This document shows, piece after piece, positions 1 through 8,939 of a DNA stretch of 64,000 nt (position 1 is its first letter; the number at the start of each line of letters is the position of its first letter). The notes below the pieces were generated by a model. That model was not told the DNA's origin. It made no database searches and saw nothing but the letters and a program-made list of their open reading frames with translations. The DNA is from JAFGUF01 sp040883315 (GTDB taxonomy: Bacteria; Bacillota; Clostridia; Christensenellales; UMGS416): contig JBFLKU010000025.1 of the NCBI GenBank assembly GCA_040883315.1, forward strand, positions 62,001 through 126,000, in the 5' to 3' direction. The position numbers and the translations under genes are program-made.

Positions 1-84
1 GTGGAATCAGACGGAATTGGACTAGAGATTACATCATCAGGATTAGTGCTGCCCTGCGGTGTATCAGCCAGATGGCAGGCCTAG
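1..84 (+). CDS. 3' end of an unidentified CDS, cut by the window edge
   Basis: Frame 1 is open from the first base to a TAG at 82-84, giving a 27-residue tail that ends ...GVSARWQA. The next gene starts with ATG one base later (86), the tight spacing typical of an operon in this genome, which is why I take this as a real C-terminus. The tail has a D-G...G pattern loosely like the end of ComEC-type metallo-beta-lactamase domains, but it is too short to assign. Function unknown. Confidence 0.4.
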   Translation: MESDGIGLEITSSGLVLPCGVSARWQA

Positions 85-85
85 T

Positions 86-736
86 ATGAATGTATTATAT
101 GAAGATAATCATCTGCTGGTTGTTATAAAGCCGCCAGGTGTGCCAACACAGGCAGACAGCAGCGGCGACATAGACATGCTGACTATAGCGAAGCAATACA
201 TAAAAGAGAAATATAATAAGCCGGGTGATGTGTACCTAGGAATGGTTCATAGGCTGGATAGGCCAGTTGGAGGAGTGATGGTGTTTGCCAGAACATCCAA
301 GGCAGCATCTAGGCTAAGCGAGCAGATAAAAAAAGGCATATTCAAAAAGACATATATATGCATGTGCGAGGGGAAGCCCAAAGGCGGCAAATTTGAGCAC
401 TATCTTTTAAAGGACTCTAAAACCAATAAAGTATCTGCGGTAGACCGAGATACAAAAGGTGCAAAATATTCGCTGCTAAAATATGAAGTGCTGAAATATG
501 AAGATGGCATATCAACGTGTCAGGTCAATTTGATAACTGGTCGTTCCCATCAAATAAGAGTGCAGTTTGCAGCCAGCGGATATCCGCTGGTCAATGACAT
601 GAAATACAACAAAAAAGCAAAGCCAGGGAATTGGATAGCTCTATATTCAAAAGCTATTGAGTTTGAACACCCAATAAAAAAAGAGCCTGTTGAGTTTTCG
701 GCTCCTGATATTGATTTGCTTAATGTACATACATAA
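86..736 (+). CDS. RluA family RNA pseudouridine synthase
   Basis: Isomerises uridine to pseudouridine in rRNA or tRNA. The 216-residue product carries the family motif HRLDRPVGG at about residues 55-63, whose Asp is the catalytic residue, and the later GRSHQIRVQFA motif. There is no N-terminal S4 domain, so it is a short RluA-type enzyme, and the target base cannot be told from sequence. An upstream GTG at 59 would add nine residues, but it lies inside the preceding reading frame. The ATG at 86 begins MNVLYEDNHLLVV, the usual family N-terminus, so I chose it. A strong palindromic terminator follows directly. Confidence 0.88.
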   Translation: MNVLYEDNHLLVVIKPPGVPTQADSSGDIDMLTIAKQYIKEKYNKPGDVYLGMVHRLDRPVGGVMVFARTSKAASRLSEQIKKGIFKKTYICMCEGKPKGGKFEHYLLKDSKTNKVSAVDRDTKGAKYSLLKYEVLKYEDGISTCQVNLITGRSHQIRVQFAASGYPLVNDMKYNKKAKPGNWIALYSKAIEFEHPIKKEPVEFSAPDIDLLNVHT

Positions 737-740
737 AAAA

Positions 741-764
741 ACAGCCGATTATATAATCGGCTGT
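741..764. terminator. Bidirectional palindromic terminator between rluA-like gene and rsfS
   Basis: A perfect 24-base palindrome, ACAGCCGATTAT followed by its exact complement, lies between two convergent stop codons (736 and 771). On the minus strand the stem is followed by a run of seven T; on the plus strand by ATCTTTTT. It can serve both genes. Confidence 0.88.
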
Positions 765-770
765 ATCTTT

Positions 771-1118
771 TTAAGATTCTTTATAATATTGCACATTGTC
801 GTCGTCTATCCATAGACGCTCAATATTGTAAAATTCCCTGTCCTTATAGTAGAAGATATGGATCATAATGCCTTCCACATCTACAATTATCCATTTGGCA
901 CTATCGTATCCTTCGGAAGCTCTGATTTCCAAATTATTTTCATCTGCTTTATCCCTTATTTCATCATATAATGCCTTTACTTGGGTTGCTGAGTTTCCGC
1001 TGGCTATTATAAAAGCATCTGCAATAGTTGTCTTGTCCTTAATGTCTATTAGCATGACATTAGAGGCTTTTTTGCCTAGCAGTGCATCTGTTAATATTTT
1101 TGTTTTATTATCTTCCAA
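771..1118 (-). CDS. rsfS: Ribosome silencing factor RsfS
   Basis: RsfS binds ribosomal protein L14 and blocks subunit joining when nutrients run out. The 115-residue protein matches the family in length and has the typical core, including DIKDKTTIADAFIIASGNS near the N-terminus and EGYDSAKWIIVDVEGIMIHIF in the middle. It starts at TTG immediately after the TAA of nadD. The AAGGAG ribosome binding site sits inside the last codons of nadD with 8-base spacing, so the pair is probably translationally coupled. It is last in the yhbY-nadD-rsfS run. Confidence 0.93.
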   Translation of the reverse strand: MEDNKTKILTDALLGKKASNVMLIDIKDKTTIADAFIIASGNSATQVKALYDEIRDKADENNLEIRASEGYDSAKWIIVDVEGIMIHIFYYKDREFYNIERLWIDDDNVQYYKES

Positions 1119-2357
1119 TTAATTATCTCCTTGCGATTGTTTTAATAGTTTATCATCTTTATTCATTTCTTTCAATAAGTTATTATATACGATTACTGAA
1201 TTAATATGAAGAAGATCGTTTTTATGCACTACATGCAAAATAACTCTCTCCAGCACTTTCAAAAACACAGCATCAAGCCCTTTGTCGGCAATTGAGCGAA
1301 GTTCATCAACCTGAGGATAGTCTCTGGTTTCTTCTATTAAGTCTGCTACCGATATTATTTTGTCCAGTTTAGTCATATTTATTCTAGGAACTGTGTGATA
1401 GGTTATTGCATCTAAAATATCTGTGTCGGTTATATTAAACATATTTTTGGCAATGTATGCGCCTGCTGCCCCGTGAAGAAGCTCCGGCTGTGCCAGATAC
1501 ATTTCATCCATTTCAAATCCATATTCCTTGGCTAGAAATAGTACTTCATCACAGCTCATGTGTTTGGCACTATCATGAAGCAGTGCAGCAAGTTTTGCCT
1601 TTTCTGCATCTTCTCCATATAGCTCTGCCAGCTTTTCGGCTTCTTTAACTGTGCCGTATACATGTTTCAGTCTTCTTTTGCTTAGGTGTTCTTTTAGATA
1701 CTTTTCTATTCTGCTGGTGTCTGTCATTTTTTTGTATAATCCATTTTCTATAATATATTTTGCTACTTCGGGGTTTATGTTTTTCGATTGATTATTGAAA
1801 TCATATTCTCGTGCTTTGGTGGAGGACATCTCTACTTTTTCGCAGTCAATGTACTTTATTTCTCCCCCATACTCATTTTGCAGGGATTCTATTTTTTCCA
1901 AGCACTCTTTTTTGGAGCAGTCGCCTCGAGGAATTACGGCAAACTTTGCCAGCTTAAGCAGCTTATCAGGATTTTTCCACTTGTTCAGCTGCATGAGTGA
2001 GTCGGCACCTATTATAAAATATAATTCAGAGGATTTATCCTTTAGTTTTTGTATACGCTGCAGCGATAAATAAGAATATGCTTTTTCATCAAAATATGCT
2101 TCATAGTCATCTATAAAAAAATTATCGTTGCCAGCTATTGCTAGGGAGAGCATATTTAGCCTATCTTCAGGTGATGTATCATAGTCTAGCTTTTTATGGG
2201 GTGGTATGCCTGCCGGCATAAACACAACTCTGTCTAGATTAAGATATTTCATTGCCGATTCCGCCATATGCATATGACCAAAATGAACGGGATTAAATGT
2301 GCCGCCTAATATGCCGATTTTTTTATTTTTTCCGGTATAAGGATTTTGTTTCCCCAT
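1119..2357 (-). CDS. nadD: Fused nicotinate-nucleotide adenylyltransferase (NadD) and HD-domain hydrolase (YqeK)
   Basis: Residues about 1-205 are NadD, which joins nicotinate mononucleotide to AMP in NAD synthesis. They contain GGTFNPVHFGHMH (nucleotide-binding HxGH) and MSSTKAREY near the domain end. Residues about 210-395 are a YqeK-type HD domain with RLKHVYGT, LLHDSAKH and ITYHTV; YqeK homologues hydrolyse symmetrical Ap4A. The two are separate genes in Bacillus but one 412-residue frame here. The start is the ATG at 2357, six bases after GGAG; an upstream TTG at 2369 overlaps that binding site and is unlikely. It lies between yhbY and rsfS as in the canonical cluster. Confidence 0.92.
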   Translation of the reverse strand: MGKQNPYTGKNKKIGILGGTFNPVHFGHMHMAESAMKYLNLDRVVFMPAGIPPHKKLDYDTSPEDRLNMLSLAIAGNDNFFIDDYEAYFDEKAYSYLSLQRIQKLKDKSSELYFIIGADSLMQLNKWKNPDKLLKLAKFAVIPRGDCSKKECLEKIESLQNEYGGEIKYIDCEKVEMSSTKAREYDFNNQSKNINPEVAKYIIENGLYKKMTDTSRIEKYLKEHLSKRRLKHVYGTVKEAEKLAELYGEDAEKAKLAALLHDSAKHMSCDEVLFLAKEYGFEMDEMYLAQPELLHGAAGAYIAKNMFNITDTDILDAITYHTVPRINMTKLDKIISVADLIEETRDYPQVDELRSIADKGLDAVFLKVLERVILHVVHKNDLLHINSVIVYNNLLKEMNKDDKLLKQSQGDN

Positions 2358-2384
2358 TAAAATCTCCAACTAAACTTATTCGTA

Positions 2385-2678
2385 CTATAGTATAATTTGC
2401 TTATTCTCTTTGGATTCTCTATACAACACAAATTTAGATCCAATAGCCTGAACTGCCTGTGCACCTAGCTTCTCTGCCAGCTCGTTGCATACAGTTTTGG
2501 AATCCAGCAGGGCAGTTTTCAGTATTGAGCCCTTTACCAGCTCTCTGGCTTCCAGCTCCACATCCACTTGGCTGATTAGATTGTCTGTAATCCCGCCTTT
2601 GCCTATTATGATTGACGGGTTTAATTTATTTGCCATAGAGCGAAGAGTCGCTCTTTGCTTTGCAGTTATTTTTTTCAT
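2385..2678 (-). CDS. yhbY: YhbY family (CRM domain) RNA-binding protein
   Basis: Small CRS1/YhbY (CRM) domain protein that associates with pre-50S ribosomal particles. The 97 residues include LRSMANKLNPSIIIGKGG with the GxxG-type RNA-binding loop, and ELEARELVKGSIL. An AAGGAA-like binding site precedes the ATG. It is first in a minus-strand run with nadD and rsfS. In many Firmicutes obgE lies directly upstream, but here about 2.7 kb of other genes separates them. Confidence 0.92.
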   Translation of the reverse strand: MKKITAKQRATLRSMANKLNPSIIIGKGGITDNLISQVDVELEARELVKGSILKTALLDSKTVCNELAEKLGAQAVQAIGSKFVLYRESKENKQIIL

Positions 2679-2901
2679 TCGTATGTTTTTTCCTTTCAGC
2701 TGTTTTCCTCAGCCAGTATAATTTGTTGATATTATATCATATAGTACAGCCATTTGCACTATAGTGGTGCTATATGATTGTTTTTAGGGCTATATTGAGC
2801 ACTGAAAAAGCAAGTTAGCAATACTAACAATCGGAATTTTTTTGATATAAGAAGATTTTAGTATTTACCTAAAAAAATAATATATATTTTATTGCAGATA
2901 G
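2679..2901. other. Divergent intergenic region between yhbY and the NCS2 permease gene
   Basis: AT-rich spacer. On the minus strand a TATAAT (plus-strand 2733-2738 region) could be the -10 box of yhbY, with only a weak -35. No coding region, RNA motif or strong repeat was recognised. The permease promoter begins at its right edge. Confidence 0.4.
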
Positions 2902-2930
2902 TTGAACATTACATTCGAATATCGTATAAT
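2902..2930 (+). promoter_or_regulatory. Sigma-A promoter of the NCS2 permease gene
   Basis: TTGAAC (2902-2907), 17 bases, TATAAT (2925-2930). Transcription should start near 2937, leaving a leader of about 49 bases with a small GTCCT/AGGAC hairpin (2947-2959). That is too short for a purine riboswitch. Confidence 0.8.
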
Positions 2931-2985
2931 AGTACGGTATTATTCCGTCCTAAGAGGACAAAAATTTATTCGGAGGTATTATTAT

Positions 2986-4323
2986 ATGGAAAAGCTTTTT
3001 AAACTAAAAGCGAACAACACAAATGTTAAGACAGAAATCTTAGCAGGTATCACAACATTCCTAGCAATGGCTTATATACTTGCTGTTAACCCAGACATTC
3101 TGTCGGCAACAGGTATGGACAAAAATGCATTATTTGCATCAACAGCAATAGCTGCAGCAATTGCAACTTTCTGCATGGCATTCTTTGCAAACTATCCAAT
3201 AGCATTGGCTTCAGGAATGGGATTGAACGCATTCTTTGCATTCTCTATAGTTCTTGGCAAAGGTTACTCATGGAAGGTAGCATTGACAGCCATTTTAATT
3301 GAAGGTCTTATTTTTATTTTACTATCAGCATTCAAATTCAGAGAAGCTATTGTTAATGCGATACCTAAGAATTTAAAGCTTGCAATAACAGCTGGTATTG
3401 GTTTGTTCATAGCTGTTCTAGGACTAAACAATGCAGGTTTCTTCACTTGGGACGCAGGCGCAGGCATCTTAAAAGAGGGCGCATTGACATCTCCTCAAGT
3501 TGTTCTTGCATTTATCGGTGTTGTGATTACAGCAATTCTTTTGAAGAAAAAGGTTAGAGGTGCAATACTTATTGGTATACTTGCAACTTGGATACTTGGT
3601 ATGGGCGCACAAGCAATCGGCTGGTATGTACCAAATATAGACTCAGGCGTAAATAGCCTATATCCAACAAAGCTATTCTCTACACCTCCATCAATAGCAC
3701 CAATATTCATGAAGTTTGATTTTGCTGGAGCATGGAAGCTTGGCTTAGATTTTCTACTAGTAGTATTTGCATTCTTAATGGTTGACATGTTCGATACAGT
3801 TGGCACTTTGGTTGGTGTAGCTAAGCAAGCTGACCTTCTGGATGAAGACGGCAAGCTGCCAAAAGCTGGCGCAGCTCTGATGGCTGACGCAGTTGGTACA
3901 ACAGCAGGAGCATGCCTGGGCGTTTCAACAGTAACTAGCTATATCGAAAGCGCAGCAGGCGTTGGCGAAGGCGGACGTACAGGATTGACATCAGTAGTAA
4001 CAGGATTGTTATTCTTGATTTCACTGTTCTTTGCTCCACTGTTCCTAACAATTCCAGGATTTGCAACAGCTACAGCATTAATAGTAGTTGGTGTTATGAT
4101 GATGAAGGCCGTTAAAGATGTTGACTGGGATGACTATGCAGTATCTATACCAGCATTTTTGGCTATAATCCTAATGCCTATTACATATAGCATTGCAAAC
4201 GGTATTTTAATCAGTTTCCTAGCCTATACTTTAATAAAAGTAGTAACAGGAAAAGCTAAAGATGTTTCAATTATTATATATATAGTTGATGTATTGTTTA
4301 TACTAAAATTATTGTTTGTTTAG
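2986..4323 (+). CDS. NCS2 family nucleobase permease (AzgA/PbuG-like)
   Basis: Polytopic membrane transporter of 445 residues for purine or related bases, probably by proton symport. The N-terminus EILAGITTFLAMAYILAVNP, the GMGLNAFFAFS segment and DMFDTVGTLVGVA are hallmarks of the AzgA/PbuG hypoxanthine-guanine branch of NCS2. The start is the ATG at 2986, nine bases after a GGAGG. The longer open frame begins inside the -35 box and is not translated. The gene stands alone between its own promoter and a terminator, pointing against its neighbours inside the obg cluster. The exact base transported cannot be settled from sequence. Confidence 0.88.
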   Translation: MEKLFKLKANNTNVKTEILAGITTFLAMAYILAVNPDILSATGMDKNALFASTAIAAAIATFCMAFFANYPIALASGMGLNAFFAFSIVLGKGYSWKVALTAILIEGLIFILLSAFKFREAIVNAIPKNLKLAITAGIGLFIAVLGLNNAGFFTWDAGAGILKEGALTSPQVVLAFIGVVITAILLKKKVRGAILIGILATWILGMGAQAIGWYVPNIDSGVNSLYPTKLFSTPPSIAPIFMKFDFAGAWKLGLDFLLVVFAFLMVDMFDTVGTLVGVAKQADLLDEDGKLPKAGAALMADAVGTTAGACLGVSTVTSYIESAAGVGEGGRTGLTSVVTGLLFLISLFFAPLFLTIPGFATATALIVVGVMMMKAVKDVDWDDYAVSIPAFLAIILMPITYSIANGILISFLAYTLIKVVTGKAKDVSIIIYIVDVLFILKLLFV

Positions 4324-4344
4324 TAATTACTAATTGATAAACAG

Positions 4345-4370
4345 AAAGAGCACATTTTGGGTGCTCTTTT
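4345..4370 (+). terminator. Terminator after the NCS2 permease
   Basis: AAAGAGCAC, seven-base loop, GTGCTCTTT and a T run. It lies between convergent genes and may also serve the minus-strand hydrolase gene that ends at 4384. Confidence 0.88.
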
Positions 4371-4383
4371 AATATGCTTTAAA

Positions 4384-5397
4384 TTAATCAATATATTCCT
4401 TTATCATTCTGTTAAAATCCCAAGCTGTATCATTTGCATTACTTATTATGGTGATTATACGTTTTTCCTTTGGATAATAATAGCTGAGGAATCCTACTCC
4501 GGGGTCACTTCCAACCAAATAGTATTTTTTTATGCTCTTATCTGTGTTTTCCTGCATATAGAACCCCAGTCCATAATATTGGTCATCGTGTATCTGCACA
4601 TGGGGGCTTAGTGCCAATTCTTTTAGGCTTTCGCTTATTATGCTGCCGTTTATGAAACCATACCACATCTTGGATATATCGTCTGTTGTGGTGTATAGTC
4701 CGCCGTCTGCTGTGCAGGCAAGTGGAATCTCGAAAATGTTGGAAACCCAAGAGCCATCGCTATTTTTAATATATCCATGTGCTGCTACTTTGGGTAGCTG
4801 ATTTGTCGAAAAGCAGCCTGTACCTTTCAGATTAAGTGGATTTATTATATGCTTATCTAAATACTCGGAGTATTTCATTGCGGAAACTTCTTCTACTAAA
4901 ATTCCAAGTATAACAAACCCGGAATTGCAGTATTTAAACTTTTCTCCGGGAGAAAAATAGCATTCGCCTACTGTCAGCAGTGGCAGCATGTCAGCAGGCC
5001 CCAGCATTTTGTTGATGGGCACTATTTTAAACATATGGCTGAAATCATCCAGAATATCCTCGTCAAAATAATCGTATATTCCGGATGTATGCGTAAGCAG
5101 ATGCTTGACAGTTATTCTTTCTTTTATATTTGGGAAATTATAAGGCAGCAGACTGAAAACATCGTCGGACAAAGAGAGCTTTCCGTCGTCTATCAGCTTC
5201 AAGATAGCCAGAGCTGTAAATCCCTTTGTACCGGAAGCTATGCCAAAAGATGTGGTAATGCTATTCGGGATTTCATCGAATCTTTTGGCGTACCCTTTTG
5301 ATGCGTTCATAAGAATGCATCCATCTTCTATAATTTGCACTACTCCGGAGAATTCGGAGAAATTATCTAAAATATTTTTGATTTTGCTAATATTCAT
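4384..5397 (-). CDS. Serine hydrolase of the beta-lactamase/class C PBP fold
   Basis: Protein of 337 residues in the broad family of class C beta-lactamases, D-aminopeptidases and esterases. The SxxK nucleophile motif is Ser55-Gly-Thr-Lys58. A YCN triad stands for the YxN motif and HTSG follows the nucleophile domain. No signal peptide is visible, so a cytoplasmic esterase or peptidase role is more likely than antibiotic resistance. It lies 42 bases downstream of obgE on the same strand, with a GGGAGG binding site, and is probably read from the obgE transcript. Substrate unknown. Confidence 0.78.
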   Translation of the reverse strand: MNISKIKNILDNFSEFSGVVQIIEDGCILMNASKGYAKRFDEIPNSITTSFGIASGTKGFTALAILKLIDDGKLSLSDDVFSLLPYNFPNIKERITVKHLLTHTSGIYDYFDEDILDDFSHMFKIVPINKMLGPADMLPLLTVGECYFSPGEKFKYCNSGFVILGILVEEVSAMKYSEYLDKHIINPLNLKGTGCFSTNQLPKVAAHGYIKNSDGSWVSNIFEIPLACTADGGLYTTTDDISKMWYGFINGSIISESLKELALSPHVQIHDDQYYGLGFYMQENTDKSIKKYYLVGSDPGVGFLSYYYPKEKRIITIISNANDTAWDFNRMIKEYID

Positions 5398-5439
5398 CGT
5401 ATCCTCTATCCTCCCAAGGTGTGCTATATTCGAAATAGA

Positions 5440-6699
5440 TCAGTTAGTAAAATCAAACTCCGTGTCATTCATATTTATGGTATCGCCGTCTTTAGCGCCC
5501 ATTTCGCGGAGTTTATCTATAATGCCGTACTCCACCAGCATCTTCTGGAAGTGAGCCATGGAATGCCTGTCGTATAGATTCACAGATTCTAATAATCTGT
5601 CCACAAGTCCGCCTTCCACATAGTATGTGTGGTCGTCTATAAATATATCATAGTCCTCTACTATTCTTTGATCCAGGATTGTGTTTTCATTGCTGGAGAA
5701 TATTTCGGTTTCTGGCAGTTTTTCAAGCTGATTTGCTATTTCCTGAAGCAAATCACTTATTCCTTGATTAGTAGCTGCTGATATAGGCATTATTTTTTTG
5801 TCCGGCAGCTGCTCGTGCAAAAGCTCCAGACCGGCTTCTGCATCCGGTAGGTCACATTTGTTTGCTGCTATTATTTCAGGGCGTTCTATCAGTTTTTCGG
5901 AGTATGTATTTAGCTCTTTTCGTATTTTATGGTAGTCTTCCACCGGGTCTCGTCCTTCTATTCCTGATGCGTCCAGTACATGCACCAGCAGGCGAGTGCG
6001 CTCGATGTGCCTCAGGAACTCATGTCCCAGTCCTGCACCCTCTGCAGCGTTCTCTATCAGTCCGGGGATGTCAGCTATCACAAACGACTTATTATGCACT
6101 TGTGCTACGCCCAGATTTGGACTTAAGGTAGTGAAGTGATAATTGGCTATTTTGGGCTTTGCACTGGTTATTACGGAAAGCAAAGTAGACTTTCCTACAT
6201 TAGGAAAGCCTATAAAGCCAACGTCCGCAATCATTTTAAGCTCCAAAACAATTGTATGGGCTTTTGTTTTTCTGCCGGGCTGTGCAAAGTTTGGAGTTTG
6301 GCGAGTGGGGGTTGCAAATTTTGCATTTCCTCTGCCGCCGCCTCCTCCTCGAAGAAGCTTCACCTTGGTGTCTTCTCCGCTAAGGTCTGCCACCACATTT
6401 CCATCAGTGTCTTTTATTATAGTACCCTGCGGTACAAAAATAACTAAGTCTGCACCGTTTTTGCCGGTTCTGTTGTTTATGTCGCCGTCTGCACCGTTTT
6501 CTGCTATGTACTTTTGACGATATTTAAAATCCAGCAGTGTTCTCATTCTAGGGTCTACTTGGAAAATTACACTGCCGCCCATTCCTCCGTCGCCGCCGTC
6601 AGGGCCGCCGCGAGGCACATATTTTTCACGATGGAAAGATACAACGCCGTTGCCGCCGTCGCCTGACTTGATAGTTATTTTTGCTATATCAATAAACAT
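5440..6699 (-). CDS. obgE: Obg family GTPase ObgE/CgtA
   Basis: Essential GTPase acting in 50S assembly and stress response. It has the glycine-rich Obg fold (about residues 1-158, with GGDGGMGGSV and GGGGGRGNAKF), a G domain with GFPNVGKST near residue 165, DIPGLI and NKCD, and a C-terminal OCT domain (about 340-419). The length of 419 residues is typical. It follows nfnB by 34 bases on the same strand. rplU/rpmA, its usual upstream neighbours, are absent here. Confidence 0.96.
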   Translation of the reverse strand: MFIDIAKITIKSGDGGNGVVSFHREKYVPRGGPDGGDGGMGGSVIFQVDPRMRTLLDFKYRQKYIAENGADGDINNRTGKNGADLVIFVPQGTIIKDTDGNVVADLSGEDTKVKLLRGGGGGRGNAKFATPTRQTPNFAQPGRKTKAHTIVLELKMIADVGFIGFPNVGKSTLLSVITSAKPKIANYHFTTLSPNLGVAQVHNKSFVIADIPGLIENAAEGAGLGHEFLRHIERTRLLVHVLDASGIEGRDPVEDYHKIRKELNTYSEKLIERPEIIAANKCDLPDAEAGLELLHEQLPDKKIMPISAATNQGISDLLQEIANQLEKLPETEIFSSNENTILDQRIVEDYDIFIDDHTYYVEGGLVDRLLESVNLYDRHSMAHFQKMLVEYGIIDKLREMGAKDGDTINMNDTEFDFTN

Positions 6700-6733
6700 T
6701 ATTTTTTACTTATACTTTCTTTGTGCTGTTTTA

Positions 6734-8107
6734 TTATTTTTTCAGCATATACTCAGCCATATGCTTGGCTGCATTTTTGCCTGCACCCATGGCCTTTATT
6801 ACTGTAGCTGCACCTGTAGCAGCGTCTCCGCCGCAGTATACTCCGGGGATGCTTGTAGCCTGCGTTTCTTCATCTGTACAGATTATACCCCATTTGTTCA
6901 CATCTAAATCAGGAGTTGTAGATGATATCAGCGGATTTGGGCTTGTTCCGATTGCCATTATAACAGTTTGAGTAGGAATTACAAATTCGCTGCCTTCCAC
7001 AGGCACAGGTCTTGCTCTTCCACTTGCGTCTGCTTCGCCTAGCTCCATGCGAATGCATTTTATTCCGGTCACCCATCCGTCTTCGCCGACTATCGCTATA
7101 GGGTTAGTCAGTATTTCGAAATTAATGCCTTCCTCTATTGCGTGGTGTATCTCTTCGTTTCTGGCAGGCATCTGTTCCATTGCACGTCTGTATACCAAAG
7201 ATGTGTTTGAACCCATGCGCAAAACACAGCGGGCAGCATCCATAGCCACGTTTCCTCCGCCTACTACAACGGCGTTTTTGGTGCGCTTGATTGGAGTGTT
7301 GCTGTCTTCTTTGTATGCCTGCATCAGGTTGATTCGGGTCAGGTATTCATTGGCAGAGTACACGCCATTCAGGCTCTCGCCCGGTATATTCATAAATCTT
7401 GGCAGTCCTGCACCGCTACCTATAAATATAGATTTGTAGCCTAGCTCAAATAAATCATCTAGTGTGTATGTTCTGCCTGCCACAGTGTTTAGCTCGAATT
7501 TAACACCCAGCTTTTTCAGCCCGTCTATTTCATCTTCCACCAGCTTCTTTGGCAGCCTGAATTCAGGGATTCCATACATCAGTACTCCGCCGGGTTTGTG
7601 AAAGGCCTCAAATATTGTAACATCAAATCCCATCTTTGCAAGGTCTCCTGCACATGTCAGCCCAGCTGGGCCAGCGCCTATCACAGCAGCCTTTATTCCG
7701 TTTTTATTTATTTCTTCCTGGGGCAGTTCTTCTCCCATCATCGCATCGGCACAGAATCTCTCCAGTCTTCCGATTGCTACACTTTCTCCTTTTATGCCTA
7801 GTACGCATACTTCCTCACATTGCTCTTCCTGCGGGCATACTCTGCCGCATACTGCAGGCAAAGAATTGGTTTCAGCGATGGAAAGATATGCACTTTTGAT
7901 ATCTCCTGCTACTACTTTTGAAATGAAGTCAGGTATATTTACATTTACTGGGCAGCCTTTTACGCAACGTGGATTTTTGCATTGGATGCATCTTTCAGCT
8001 TCCCTTTGTGCTAGCTCTAGAGTGTAGCCTAAAGCAACTTCATCAAAATTAGTCGCCCTTACTTTTGGATCCTGTTCAGGCATTTTGGTTCTTTGCTTTT
8101 CAGTCAT
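6734..8107 (-). CDS. nfnB: NfnB-type large subunit (GltA-like NADPH-binding flavoprotein)
   Basis: Probable large subunit of NADH-dependent reduced ferredoxin:NADP oxidoreductase. The 457 residues open with CIQCKNPRCVKGCP and CGRVCPQEEQCEEVC, ligands of [4Fe-4S] clusters, followed by GAGPAGL (FAD site) and GGGNVAMDAARC (NADPH site). On its own it would be called glutamate synthase small subunit. The adjacent NfnA partner and the lack of a large glutamate synthase gene favour the bifurcating transhydrogenase. The ATG at 8107 follows GGGGG by eight bases and overlaps the nfnA stop by eight bases, so subunit translation is coupled. Confidence 0.88.
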   Translation of the reverse strand: MTEKQRTKMPEQDPKVRATNFDEVALGYTLELAQREAERCIQCKNPRCVKGCPVNVNIPDFISKVVAGDIKSAYLSIAETNSLPAVCGRVCPQEEQCEEVCVLGIKGESVAIGRLERFCADAMMGEELPQEEINKNGIKAAVIGAGPAGLTCAGDLAKMGFDVTIFEAFHKPGGVLMYGIPEFRLPKKLVEDEIDGLKKLGVKFELNTVAGRTYTLDDLFELGYKSIFIGSGAGLPRFMNIPGESLNGVYSANEYLTRINLMQAYKEDSNTPIKRTKNAVVVGGGNVAMDAARCVLRMGSNTSLVYRRAMEQMPARNEEIHHAIEEGINFEILTNPIAIVGEDGWVTGIKCIRMELGEADASGRARPVPVEGSEFVIPTQTVIMAIGTSPNPLISSTTPDLDVNKWGIICTDEETQATSIPGVYCGGDAATGAATVIKAMGAGKNAAKHMAEYMLKK

Positions 8108-8939
8108 GATATATACCCCCACATTTATGTTCTTTCTCTTTTTCTTCTTCCGAATATGTCATTTGACGCTTCATAAGCTCGTCGAAATTTACTTCGTGAC
8201 CATTGAAATCAGGTCCGTCTATGCATGCGTATTTTATTTCCCCGCCTATTGTCACCCTGCAGCCGCCGCACATTCCTGTGCCGTCCACCATCAGCGGATT
8301 GAGGCTAACCATAGTTTTCACATTATATTTTTCAGTCAGCTGGCATACGAATTTCATCATTATCATAGGGCCAATAGCGATTACTTCATCATAATCATTG
8401 CTTTTTTCCAACAAATCTTTTAGCTGGTCTGTAACAAATCCTTTTCTGCCGTACGAGCCATCGTCTGTGGTAATATATAGATTAGTAGAGTTGTTTTTTA
8501 TTTCATCTTCCAGTATCACGTATTCTTTGCTTCTAGCGCCCACTATAACGTCCACATGAGCCCCATTTTCATATAGCTTTTTAACAGCAGGATATACAAC
8601 TGCTGTGCCAACGCCGCCGCCTATGCATATAACCTTTTTAATATGGTCTAGTTCAGAGGGCTTGCCAAGAGGACCGACAAAATCGTGCAGACAGTCGCCT
8701 ACATTGAATGTACCCAGCAGATTTGTTGAGTAGCCAACCATTTGAAATATTATGGTGACTAGCCCTTTTTCTCGGTCTACATCAGCAGTAGTCAGGGGTA
8801 TTCTTTCTCCGTCTGCTGTTGCACGCAGTATAATAAACTGTCCAGCTAAGGATTTTTGTGCTATTCTAGGAGCATAGATATCCATTAGATAGGTGTTTGG
8901 AGTGATAAGCTCTTTTCTGGTAATTTCGTATTTATTCAC
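8100..8939 (-). CDS. nfnA: NfnA-type small subunit (FAD/NAD-binding ferredoxin reductase-like)
   Basis: Protein of 279 residues like dihydroorotate dehydrogenase electron-transfer subunit PyrK and NfnA. It has an N-terminal FAD barrel, an NAD-binding GGGVGTAVVYP segment and a C-terminal [2Fe-2S] region around MCGGCRVTIGGE and KYACIDGP. With NfnB it should couple NADH and reduced ferredoxin oxidation to NADP reduction. The start is a GTG at 8939 that shares bases with the nth stop (GTGA overlap) and has GAGAGG upstream; the longer TTG-started frame runs inside nth. No pyrD is nearby, which argues against PyrK. Confidence 0.87.
   Translation of the reverse strand: MNKYEITRKELITPNTYLMDIYAPRIAQKSLAGQFIILRATADGERIPLTTADVDREKGLVTIIFQMVGYSTNLLGTFNVGDCLHDFVGPLGKPSELDHIKKVICIGGGVGTAVVYPAVKKLYENGAHVDVIVGARSKEYVILEDEIKNNSTNLYITTDDGSYGRKGFVTDQLKDLLEKSNDYDEVIAIGPMIMMKFVCQLTEKYNVKTMVSLNPLMVDGTGMCGGCRVTIGGEIKYACIDGPDFNGHEVNFDELMKRQMTYSEEEKEKEHKCGGIYHD

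Noticed and set aside
2931..2985. Purine riboswitch in front of the NCS2 permease
   Set aside because: The promoter at 2902-2930 leaves only about 49 bases of leader, with one 5-base hairpin and none of the purine aptamer core.
4384..5397. Acquired beta-lactamase
   Set aside because: No signal peptide, a variant YCN motif and a housekeeping context; a general serine hydrolase is safer.
6734..8107. Glutamate synthase small subunit as the function of this gene
   Set aside because: No large glutamate synthase gene is present, and an NfnA-type partner overlaps it directly.
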